Shown here one piece after another: positions 11,556 to 20,886 of a stretch of 64,000 bases of DNA (position 1 is its first letter; every line of letters begins with the position of its first letter). Both the position numbers and the translations under genes were made by a program. The notes beneath the pieces are model-generated. The model was not told the DNA's origin and searched no databases. It worked only from the letters and a program-made list of their open reading frames with translations. This DNA is from Microplitis mediator (lineage: Eukaryota; Arthropoda; Insecta; Hymenoptera; Braconidae), in the NCBI RefSeq assembly GCF_029852145.1, contig NC_079977.1, positions 16,687,948 to 16,751,947 of the forward strand, given 5' to 3'.

Positions 11556-11751
11556 AAAGAAAACTGGCCATCTTTTGACATCCCTTCGCAGACGGTATCA
11601 CATCTTGAAGAACGTCCAGGTCTGGTTTTTACCATCTACAAGGCAGATTCACACCCGCTATACACGCTACTAGATAAATTCTCTAAGTTGTCACCATTAC
11701 TTCACACGCTTGGAATCTGTCTACGTGCCATCGCTAAATTAAATAAAAAAA

Positions 11752-12466
11752 GTGCCACAGTCCACACTGGCCACACCACTCGCTACAGTTGACCTGGAAC
11801 TCGCAAAGACTTTGCTGATCAAGTATACGCAAAGTCAGTACTATTCGCAAGAGCTGAAACTACTGAAAAATGGTGATTCTCTACAACGAAATCATCGTCT
11901 CGCTAAATTGATTCCCTACGTCGACTACAATGAAGTACTCAGAGTCGGCGGTCGCTTGAAGAATTCGCTACTGGATGATGAACGAAATAATCCAGTAATA
12001 CTGCCAAGAACATCTCATAGGGGAACTCAATTGACTATCGCTGATGTACGGAGATCTGACTGGATAGAAGGTGGGCAAGTTCCAGCCAGGTCTCACATTC
12101 TTCGCTGCGTCCGCTATATATATTGAAATTATCATGAATTATTCTACTGACGCTTTCGCCGCAGCATTTAGAAGATTTACTAATCGGAGAGGCGCCTGCA
12201 GTACCCTATACTCGGACTGTGGTACAAATTTTATAGGAGCAGACGCCACGCTAAGAAAAGAATTCGCAGCAGGATCGAGACAGCTAAAGGAACTTCAGTA
12301 TTTACTCGCTACAGATGGCACAGACTGCAAGTTCAACCCGCCAAGCGCTCCCCATTTTGGTGACAAATGGGAAGCAGCCGTAAAGTCAATCAAGTTCCGT
12401 TTTATACGAACTATTGGTAAATCGCTATTGACTTACGACCAACTCGCTACAGTTAACACAGATTGA
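11752..12466 (+). pseudogene. BEL/Pao integrase remnant
   Basis: Two overlapping open stretches. The first (11,752-12,126) carries the pre-integrase region (LLKNGDSLQRNHRLAKL, then VGGRLKNS and RGTQLTIADVR of the zinc-binding part). The second (12,071-12,466) has the catalytic core: STDAFAAAFRRF, LYSDCGTNFIGAD (second catalytic Asp) and HFGDKWEAAVKS (catalytic Glu). The position usually occupied by the first catalytic Asp, before STDAF, reads MNY. A frame jump between the two, plus an early stop after the core, show it is dead. The C-terminal domain is absent. Confidence 0.85.
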
Positions 12467-12597
12467 GGCTGTGTTAAATTAAAGACCGATCGCTCCGCTA
12501 CTCGAAGATCCTGCAGATTTAGCCGCTAACTTCTGAACTGTGTGTGCTACCAGTTCACTCTCCAGAAGACAATCCTGTCGACATCGTCGCCAGCGCT

Positions 12598-12605
12598 GGG
12601 GAGAA
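12598..12605 (+). promoter_or_regulatory. Polypurine tract
   Basis: GGGGAGAA lies immediately before the 3' LTR, the expected place for the plus-strand primer. Confidence 0.75.
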
Positions 12606-13156
12606 TGTTCAGTCACGAGCTTAATCATTTTGAAAAGCTTCGTGTACTTTCGCTACGCACGGGAGCAGCCGAACTCGCTACTGACTTGAATGTCAAAATA
12701 GTGCCGGGTCACTCGCTATCTGGGCCCGACACTTGCAATTTCTTGCTCATGACCGTGCCACGTCGGCATGAGAACCCGCTACCAGCCGGCCAATCAGAGA
12801 AATTGGCGGCTAACTATTTCCTGTTGGCGCGCTTTTAAGCCAATGGGAAAATTCGTTACTGCAGCCATACCGCCACGTCACCACCGAGCAGCCACGAAGG
12901 AAGAAGACGACGTCTCTAATTCTAATCTACATCGTGCAGTCTTACTAACCACCACGCGTTTTTAACCGCTTGACTTGTCGCATTCGCTATCGCTTATCTA
13001 TCTTGTCGCATTCGCTATAAAGTATTTTCTTACAGTTTAAGTGTAAATAAGTGTAAATAAATCTATAACTTATATTTGATAAATCTTGAGTAATTTTAAT
13101 TGTTTTCAACCTTCACGCCATAACCAGATCCATTTTAGTTATCCTCTCATTTTACA
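12606..13156 (+). repeat. 3' LTR of BEL/Pao element
   Basis: 551 bp, same start (TGTTCAG) and end (TTTTACA) as the 5' LTR, at an offset of exactly 2,607 bp at both ends. Confidence 0.95.
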
Positions 13157-13161
13157 ATGTT
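13157..13161. repeat. Target site duplication ATGTT, right copy
   Basis: Matches 9,994-9,998. Confidence 0.9.
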
Positions 13162-13319
13162 AGTGTATATAGACATGATATGATATTAGGCTCGTTTTCT
13201 TAGAGTGAGGGTAAAAAAAGACAACGACTATTTTCGATAGAGAACTTCAGATAGTTGATTCGACAAAACATTTTATAGGTAACCTAACAAATAACCTTCA
13301 CGGAAAAAACTATAGAAAA

Positions 13320-14405
13320 TTTTATTAGTATGAGATCATAATTGTAATTGCTATTACGATGGCAAGATCAGATATAATTTTAAAACTACAGGTACGATTG
13401 AAACATCATAAATATTAAAAGAAATACTTTTAAAATATAAAATAGCTGTGAAATTTGCAGTTTATTTTGTTCAGAATAAAGTACAACTGACAAAATTGTA
13501 TTATAATAGAAAATACATAAGTTATGTGGAATGAAAACCTTATTTTCAACTTTTATTGATTTCATGAAAATTTCAAGGCTATCAAATTATTGAAAGAAAT
13601 ACTCGAAACATAAAGGTTAAGGTCATAAATTAAAGCTTATTAGTCAAGCTTTAGAATACTTTTTACAGAAATTATCTATGAGTTTCAGCTTTAAAGTTAT
13701 ATAAACTTTAAAAGTGAATAAAAACTGATTTTTTCGAAAAATCGTGAAAATTTTAAACAGCCATAACTTCAAAACTATTTGAACGATTCAGCCCATCTTT
13801 GAACTCGATCAAGATAATCGCCTATAGAATAAGTGTGAAAAAGTTCATTAAGATCCGATAAGAACTGTAGGTGCTATCGTAATGACAAGACCAGTGATAA
13901 TCATAGGGAGTAGAGGTACATTTGATCCATCATAAGTAATAAAAGAAATACTTTTAAAATATAAAATAGCAGTGAAATTTACAGGTTATTTTGTGCACAA
14001 TAAAATACAACTGACGAAACCGGATTATAATGGGAAATTCATAAGTTATATGGAATGAAACCCATATTTTCAACATTTTTTGATTCCATTAAAATTTTCA
14101 AGGCCATCAAATTATAGGATGAAATGGTCGAAATATGAAGTCTAAGGTCATAAATTAAAGCTTATTAGACAAGCTTTCAGATACTTTTTACGGAAATTGT
14201 CTATGAGTATTAGTTTTAAAATTATATGAACTTGAATGTGGAAAAAAATTGATTTTTTCAAAAAATCATGGAAATTTCAAAAAGCCATAACTTCTAAACT
14301 AATCAACCGATTTTGCCCATCTTCGAACTTAACCGTGATAATCGCCCATAGAATAAGTGTGAAAAATTTCATTAAGATCTGATAAGAATTGTAGGCGTAA
14401 TCGTG
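13320..14405. repeat. Tandem duplication of a ~523-bp unit
   Basis: The block starting AAGATCAG near 13,364 is repeated from AAGACCAG near 13,887. Shared stretches include GAAATACTTTTAAAATATAA, TTAAAGCTTATTAG and AGCCATAACTTC. The two units differ at roughly one base in six to eight by eye. No coding potential or terminal motif was recognised. The sequence is an unclassified dispersed or satellite-type repeat. Confidence 0.8.
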
Positions 14406-14423
14406 TCCTCAAAACTGCGTTAT

Positions 14424-14426
14424 ATC

Positions 14427-14461
<35 letters not shown>
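14424..14461. repeat. (TA)n microsatellite
   Basis: Run of TA units that forms the left flank of the pogo-like MITE, which inserted at a TA. Confidence 0.85.
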
Positions 14462-14464
<3 letters not shown>

Positions 14465-15026
14465 TAGAACCTCGATAAGTTAAAATTCACGGGAAACGTA
14501 AAAAAATTTGAGTTATCGAGTTTTTTACTTATCGAGAGTTTAAGTTAGAGAGGTTATTAAAGTAAAATTTTTAACTTAACGAGGTTTATTGATTGGAAAC
14601 TTGAGTGTGAAAAAGATACATATAATTCAATAGAAATGATAGATTTTTATTTATTTATACATATATATTTACTCTTATATGAAAATTCCTACTGAGTAAA
14701 GGTCCTCCCCCTCCCCTTTATCCTTTATTTCCCTAGTTCCCGATTAATTGAAAGACTAAAGTGAAAATCAATTAAGCTTTTGGCGAAACCTTTTGTTTGC
14801 ATACATACTTAATACGATGACTCAATGATATTACTTTAAGTTATGGAGGTCACCAAAATATTATTTTAAGTTATCGAGGGCAATGCTCAAAATAATTGTT
14901 TGAGTTATCGAGGTTTTGTACTTTAAGTAATAGAGGTTTTAAGCTGTGAAGGGAAGGGAATCAAAAAAATTTTTAAGTTACAGAGGTTTTGAACTTATCG
15001 AGGTTTGAGTTATCGAGGTTCTACTG
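14462..15026. mobile_element. pogo/Tigger-like MITE
   Basis: The 565-bp element starts CAGTAGAACCTCGATAA and ends in its inverse (TTATCGAGGTTCTACTG with one intervening difference), flanked by TA on both sides. CAGTAGAACCTCGATTA-type termini and TA target sites are known for the pogo/Tigger group of Tc1/mariner transposons. The interior carries many copies of GAGTTATCGAGG or TTAAGTTATCGAGG variants, i.e. subterminal repeats. No transposase is encoded. Confidence 0.85.
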
Positions 15027-15170
15027 TATATATATATACATACATATATAAATTTTTTAACGGATGGTATTTTCGAACCCTACTCAACTAATTATGATAG
15101 GTTGTGACAAAATTCCTTGAAAAATCGACCATGAGGACAAATACAATAGTTAGATTTTAGAAAAATCTAC
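15027..15170. other. TA repeat and short spacer
   Basis: TATATATATACATACATATATA directly after the MITE, then about 120 bp with no recognisable content. Confidence 0.5.
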
Positions 15171-15560
15171 CTAATATATTCCTTGGCTGCTTAGATGATC
15201 ATTGAGTTCTTGATTTATATAGTCTGTTTCTAAATATGATCGAAACGGCTTTGGTTTATGTCTAAACTGCGTGTAACTATATTCAATAAAATTTTTTATT
15301 ACATCGTTTACTTGAAACTTATTACGTAACGAGCATACATCGGTGTAACGACTGTAGTCGTCAATGAGAGTTATAATATACTTGCGTTTTCCTGGTGTTT
15401 CTTCTGGCATTAGTACTCATAGGTCAGTATGAATTGAATCCATAAGTTCCTTATGGCACAATCGAAGTTTCTTTGAAAACAGTCTTCTTGACCTTTTACT
15501 TTTAATACATGATTTAAAAATCTGTTTTATAGAGCTATTATCAATTTCAATTTCTCTTAC
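15171..15560 (-). pseudogene. Copia integrase fragment
   Basis: The minus-strand open stretch 15,410-15,171 reads PEETPGKRKYIITLIDDYSR and later NDVIKNFIEYSYTQFRHKPK, then SSQGIY, which is the Copia integrase core around the first catalytic Asp (DDYSRYT). The second Asp region reads LETDYINQEL where SDGGTEYIN is usual, so the motif is mutated. Upstream (15,411-15,560) a stop-containing stretch with CIKSKRSRRLF and HKELMDSIHTDL corresponds to the zinc-binding end. A separate piece from the 9.4-9.9 kb fragment; they may be parts of different copies. Confidence 0.8.
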
Positions 15561-15786
15561 TAAATTGTTTTTCGAAAAATTGCTGTTTTTCAACGGTTTT
15601 CTTGGATATTTTATAAATTGTCACTCTGATTTCATTCAAAACATTTAAATTTCAACTTCAATCGTATTTATTGGTTTTTGTCTGGATTTAATGATTTAAG
15701 GCAATAATGTGGACGAACATTGAAAATCCGGGTGTTCATAATTTTTTTCAAAATCTTCGAATTTTTGGTTGCGTAACAGTTCAACC
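15561..15786. other. Spacer between Copia fragment and minisatellite
   Basis: AT-rich, no gene seen. Confidence 0.4.
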
Positions 15787-16049
15787 AAAGACAAAATAAC
15801 CGCGACAAAATAACCACGACAAAATAACCGCGACAAAATAACCGCGACAAAATAACCGCGACAAAATAACCGACGACAAAATAATCGAATGACAAAATAA
15901 CCGAACGACAAAATAACCGCCTTTTTATCACGGTTTTTGTGTGTTATGTCGCCGGTTGTTTTGTCATTCAGTTATTTTGTCATTTGGTTATTTTGTCGTC
16001 GGTTATTTTGTCACGGTTATTTTGTCGTGGTTATTTTGTCTGCGGTTAT
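15787..16049. repeat. Inverted 14-bp minisatellite
   Basis: From 15,787 to 15,921 the unit CGACAAAATAACCG is repeated about nine times with few changes. From 15,951 to 16,049 its complement (CGGTTATTTTGTC) is repeated about seven times in the opposite orientation. A 30-bp spacer separates the arms, so the array could fold into one large hairpin. Reading frames across it are repeat by-products. Confidence 0.9.
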
Positions 16050-16851
16050 TTAAGCGTGACACCGAATTTTTAAAGCCTAATAGTATAATTCATTTTTTTT
16101 TCGAGTTGAAAAAAAAACTAATGTACCATACATATTGGCAATATCGTTTTTGAGCTTCTTTTTTACAGAGATTACTACGAGCTCGAAAACTACGAGGAAT
16201 TTTTAAGGTGCGCCCTCAGAACCAACAGTTATTCAGATTTTATCATTTGAAACATGATTGGTATTGACATCATTTTCAATAGTGATGTAGACTCACTAAT
16301 CAGACTACTAATGATCAGTAATGAAACAATAGTCAACACTCATCACTTCAAATGTATTGCAAAATTCACTAGTCAGAGTACTAATGATCACTTATAAATA
16401 CTTATTAGCATTAATAAATTTTCAATAGTGTTCATGAGTTTTTGTCCATAAAGTTGTTTGGTGTGTATGCATAAATTTTTAGACCAATAAAACCATATCC
16501 AACTAATCACCCACATTCGTACAGCCATAGAATTTTTTGTTTAGTGAATATAATATTTTCATCCAATAATTCTTTACATTCATAAATATAATCGTACGAT
16601 TTAACTAATTTATAGTAAATTTAAAAAATTGTTTCATCTATAAAAAACTAAATGATTTGGAAACTGATTGATAAAAATTAGTAGTTGGTTTATAATTGAA
16701 ATAATAATTATAGATGGCGAAAAATTGTATAGATCGTAGAGAAACGTAGACGAATTTTATATTATTCTATTAGAGCTGTGAAGCTTACGAAAAATCATTC
16801 TACGCTCAGATGGAATAGTGTTTAGAGCGAATTTTTAAATTTACTTTGAAT
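16050..16851. repeat. Unclassified sequence with ACTAATGATCA words
   Basis: Between about 16,255 and 16,440 short words such as TCACTAATCAGA, ACTAATGATCA and TTCAATAGTG recur in both orientations, in the style of the word-repeat elements elsewhere. No terminal inverted repeat was found. The rest (16,450-16,851) shows no gene. Confidence 0.35.
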
Positions 16852-17102
16852 ACATGGAAAAAAAATTGTGGTTCGTCCAACCATAATATTGTAGTTAAAC
16901 ATTGTAGTAGTGGGCACTCCAATATGTGGTAGAAGGCTACATAAATAGTACTGATAACTACATATTGTAGTAAACATTGATGATTGTAGTTGGCGTTACT
17001 GCACGTGTATCGGAGGTTTCTTTAAGTTGGCATTTCTTTACTCTAGTTGTAGTAACCTCAACTAAAATTGGTGTTGTAGCAATTACAATTTTTTTTTCAT
17101 GA
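16852..17102. repeat. Small word-repeat foldback element, TTGTAGTT words
   Basis: Left end near CATGGAAAAAAAATTGTGG and right end near ACAATTTTTTTTTCATG are approximate inverse copies. In between, TTGTAGT/TTGTAGTA and their complement ACTACA/CTACAA recur more than ten times. Same design as the larger elements (short terminal repeat, A/T run, family-specific word), about 250 bp. Confidence 0.5.
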
Positions 17103-17640
17103 TATGAAATGAATTTGCAACAGTTTGTAAGGATAGATGAGTTAAGCATAAATAAGATTTATGTTGGTACAGTTACAATAAAATCTACATTAAATAAAAT
17201 ACACTGCTGTAAAAATTATGTTCGTAAATTAAAATTTATCAGAACCTGTGAAAAAATGGTTTAGATCTAGGTAAATCTAAGAAATAGAACAAAAGTAAGT
17301 CTATGTATTTTTTTTTCTTACTTGATGAGAAAATCAAATCAAATTTAACTTACAATTACAATATATAGTACTTGTCAAATTTTTTAATTGAAAGTTACGG
17401 TGATATTTTTTCCGGAAATTATGTACTCAGAATTAATTTATGTTTATTAATATATTTATTAATATGATCATATAAAAATAATAACTAAAAACAGATTTTT
17501 ATTTTTATAAATTTATTTTACTAACAAAAGACGCTTTTGATTTTAGAAATTTAATTGTTTACCACGTTTTCGGTTATATTTAACATCCCGCTATGAAAAT
17601 AGAAAATTATCGAAATTATAGAAATTTATCGAAAAACGAG
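17103..17640. other. AT-rich spacer, no gene seen
   Basis: No coding signal, RNA gene or clear repeat copy recognised. Confidence 0.4.
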
Positions 17641-18110
17641 TTTTCATTACATCTCAACGTTTTGAGGTCCTAGAATGCTATTCTAACTATTTTCAGAATG
17701 ATGTCGAAGTGCCTGTATGCATGTGCGTGCGCGTATGTGTGTGTGTGCATATGTGGAGAGGTGTGCATATATGTCTGTGTGTGTAAACTTATAACTTTTG
17801 AACTGATGGACCGATTTTAATGGATCTTGCGGCAATCGAAAGCGTTTGTTGGCCATAAACGTTCCTGAAAATTTGAGATCACGAAGACTCGAAAATGCTT
17901 GCGAATGACGGAAAAAAAAATTTTATTTTTAGTTATTTTTCAATTTCTTAGAAACGACTTGAATGATCGACTTTAAAATCGAATATGTTCTAGAATCTAC
18001 CAAAACGCATCGATTGCGACCTAGACTCTTATCGGCTAATTTGTTCAAGAGATATCGTCGGAGAAAGAAATGGTAAAAAACGGTTTTTCGCGAACATCTT
18101 CAAAACAACG
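17641..18110 (+). repeat. Family R repeat, partial copy (R-a)
   Basis: Contains the family landmarks CAACGTTTTGAGGTCCTAG, TTCAGAATGATGTC-GAGTG, a GT/AT-rich microsatellite (17,708-17,785), the ACTGATGGACCGATTTTAATGG motif and two AAACGACTT.../GAGATATCGTCGGAGAAAG blocks. The AACTTCCCGCT end and the GAGCTC hairpins are missing. Confidence 0.75.
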
Positions 18111-18183
18111 GAATCAATCATTTAAAAAATTTTAATTTTATTGAAAATAATAATAAACCATAATATGATGTACTAAAATGTGT

Positions 18184-19015
18184 TCAAAAGTATACTAACT
18201 CTTCGTCCTTATGGTCTTTTTCAATCACTTCATAATGTGATGCAATTCGTTCTTTAGTTTGAATAATATTACCTACAAAAGAAATTAAAAAAACATATTT
18301 TTTAACATTTTTCTCGGATGCTGTATACATTAATGCTCTGATTTTTGTCGAAAGTTATTGAAATTTCCATTTTAATCATTGACATCAGTTCCTGCCTGAT
18401 TCAATTGATTTTTTGAATATAATTTTGAATCAAAATTTCAATAACGCTTGTTTGTTAAGTATTTTCAATGTCTTGAATTTTTCAAGTTCAATATGAAACG
18501 TACTGTTTTCAAGTTTGAAAAGACCAATGTAATCAAAGGTCTAGGGATTGAGAAAGTTGACCTTTATGCCATCTGACGAGAAAAATTACAAACATAGTGA
18601 TGGTAAACAGTATTAGTTTAGCATTATCAGTGTCTTATTTATTTTTTCTCAATAAAATTACTTTTCGAGATGTCTTCATCATAAGTATCGTGTTGTATTC
18701 GCGGCTGTTCAAATATGCCGTATAAAAATAATACACAGGTGAAATTTTATTATTTCTCCGAAAGTTCACTGAACACCGCGAGGATAACCTTCAAACGTCA
18801 AAAATACTTACGGTAATTGTAACACTGTAAACAATGGAAACACTGGTTTGGGTGACAATTGTCCAGGTTATAACCGATTGCTTATTTGCATCTCCGGTTT
18901 CTATTACATTTAGAACATGACCAGATTCTAATAATTTTTGTCCTTTCTTATCGTTTTGACTTCTAATCCGATTATTTTTATTTGGTAAAAACCCAAATTT
19001 GATTATTTTTTTCAT
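18184..19015 (-). pseudogene. Possible two-exon gene fragment of unknown function
   Basis: On the minus strand, 19,015-18,812 is an open 68-codon stretch starting at a methionine (KNNRIRSQNDKKGQKLLESG, later NKQSVITWTIVTQTS) and ending at a good donor, ACC|GTAAGT. Downstream, 18,272-18,184 follows a good acceptor (TTTCTTTTGTAG) and encodes a coding-like tail, KERIASHYEVIEKDHKDEEL and VYF, then a stop. However, the donor is in phase 0 while the tail needs phase 1, so either an exon between them was missed or the gene is broken. The LLESGHV...ITWTIVTQTS pattern faintly recalls sequence before SWIM zinc fingers in transposon-type proteins; I do not rely on this. Confidence 0.35.
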
Positions 19016-20886
19016 TTTTTATAAAAAACTAATACTGTTTACGACAATGTTTACATCACTATACTGTTTTTGTTTAACACTAGGGCACTCTACTTTCGAC
19101 AAAAGTGCTGCCTGTACGGTTCTGGCACGATTCCTATTGTCAAGTTAAAAGTATTTAAAATTACGTTTTCTAGCTATTTGAGCTCGCGCCAACCGATTTA
19201 CAGATTTTGAATATATGTTTACGGCGATTGTTCTTTCATACTACAATATACATACAGCACAAATGTGAATAATATAATTTACAATATATGAAAATATTCA
19301 CATTTGGTGCATAAGACGTTGCTATGAGGTATACAGCTTTAGGTACTGGATTAAATAATTCGATTAAAAGCGTCTCTCTCTTTTCTATTCGATTGAAATG
19401 GAAGTCGAAAATGTAGTTAATGTTTTGCTAGAACACTTATATCTTTCTTTTCATATATTTTAATAATTGTCCATTTTTCATATCTTCTTTCAAGTTTTAC
19501 GCTATGCAATTTGATATCTTATAAATAATTATAATAATAATAATCGTAGTAAAAAAAACGTTATATATTATAAAGAGGGTTAAAAGTGTCCTCGTGTGTA
19601 TTCATTCGAGTGAAAAGTGTGTTTGACAACGCGTTTACGTAGCGTGTAAAATTTTTTCACTCCTTCATAGTTCGTTTGTCTGGTTGGCGCCGTGTGTGAC
19701 TACATACTTTAAAACATCATTCCAATTTTATATACATATATTTTTTTCCTTTTTTCTCAGGATGATTTTGCAAAATGTAAGAGTAGAAGTCTGGCTTTGA
19801 TTCCTAAGCGGCTCAAAATGCGGCAAAGTAGAAAAAAGACGAAGACAAAGATAAAGATGAAGATATGAAGATGAACGGAGAAGAAAAAACACTTCACAGC
19901 GGGTTGAGTATCAAAAAGCCGCCGTTGAGATGAAGGTTGAAAAATGGAATCTACCACACTATAATCCATGGATTTACGAGACAGAAAAGTGGCAGGAAGT
20001 CGTCTGTCGTTCACCACTGTTCACTCTGTTGTCGGTTAAAAGTTTGAACTTATAAAGGTGTAGTAGGCTTGAGGTAATAGTAGAAGTAGTTGTTATTCGG
20101 CGTCACCAAAAGCGAGAAGAGTATTATGTATATAGAAAGGTTGATTAGCTATGTCTACATATATATGTATACCAGTATAGAGTATAACGTCAGGGTGATT
20201 TCTATATTAGGTACAACTGGAGCCCCATGGTGCCAGGTAAAGTCGACGACTAACTTGGGTTTTTTCGGACCACCTCATTCATATTTGTTAGCTTTGTGTG
20301 TGACTCTTCTAGTGACCACAGTATCTTTTATATTTTTGTATATATATATATATATATATATACACATACATTTATCATAAAAAGTTCAATTCAATTGAAA
20401 TAATTCAATTACAGCTAAACTTCTATTCTCCTTTTAAATTCTGATAATACATTAGAAATCTGTATAGAAATAAATAAGTAATGATCAGATATAAGACATT
20501 TTTTCTTAATTTGTTTATAGCCATGTGAATATAGGTATTTAATTCCAACTGTGAATCATTGTAGTCATTTTTTATATACAGCTTTCGTAAAAATCTATAC
20601 AGGATTCCATGGAAGTCCATATAAAATTCCTGGTGAAATCCACAAGTACGATTGATGACTCAAGCAATTCAGAAGATCTCATTCTGGGAAAATATGGCCA
20701 GCACACTAACTAACTGGGGTAAAATTGACCTTCTATCAATGATCAACATCACGATGAGTTAAGCCATTCAATATTAAGTTTTTTTCAACTTCTGGCTAAG
20801 AAAATAAACAATTAAAAATAGAGTGAAGCTATTGATCTGAGACTGATTGAGGAAAATTGAGTTTTCATCAAACGTCAATGCTATAT
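19016..20886. other. Non-repeat island, no gene established
   Basis: 19,560-20,330 has higher complexity than its surroundings. A polypyrimidine tract with acceptor-like TTTTTTCTCAG at 19,750-19,760 is followed by a 35-codon basic stretch (RQSRKKTKTKIKMKI at its end), which could be a small exon but is too weak to call. (TA)n at 20,337-20,362. From 20,570 to 20,640 TCCATGGAAGTCCATA-type palindromes recall truncated word-repeat elements. Confidence 0.35.

Larger units (their letters stand above)
9999..13156 (+). mobile_element. Young, internally deleted BEL/Pao LTR retrotransposon
   Basis: A complete LTR-to-LTR unit of 3,158 bp: two 551-bp LTRs that start TG and end CA, a primer binding site 4 bp inside the left LTR, a polypurine tract directly before the right LTR, and a 5-bp target duplication. 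The 2,056-bp interior keeps only a sliver of reverse transcriptase, part of RNase H and part of integrase; gag, protease and most RT are gone. It therefore depended on another element for mobility. LTRs look identical in all stretches compared, so insertion is recent. The interior and LTRs are strikingly rich in the pentamer CGCTA. Confidence 0.95.

Noticed and set aside
15668..16153. Open frames rich in RLFCRGYFV repeats
   Set aside because: Translations of the 14-bp GACAAAATAACCG minisatellite.
19757..20017. 86-codon minus-strand frame
   Set aside because: The Phe/Ile/Val run comes from complementing a GAAGACAAAGATAAAGATG repeat; no domain or splice context.
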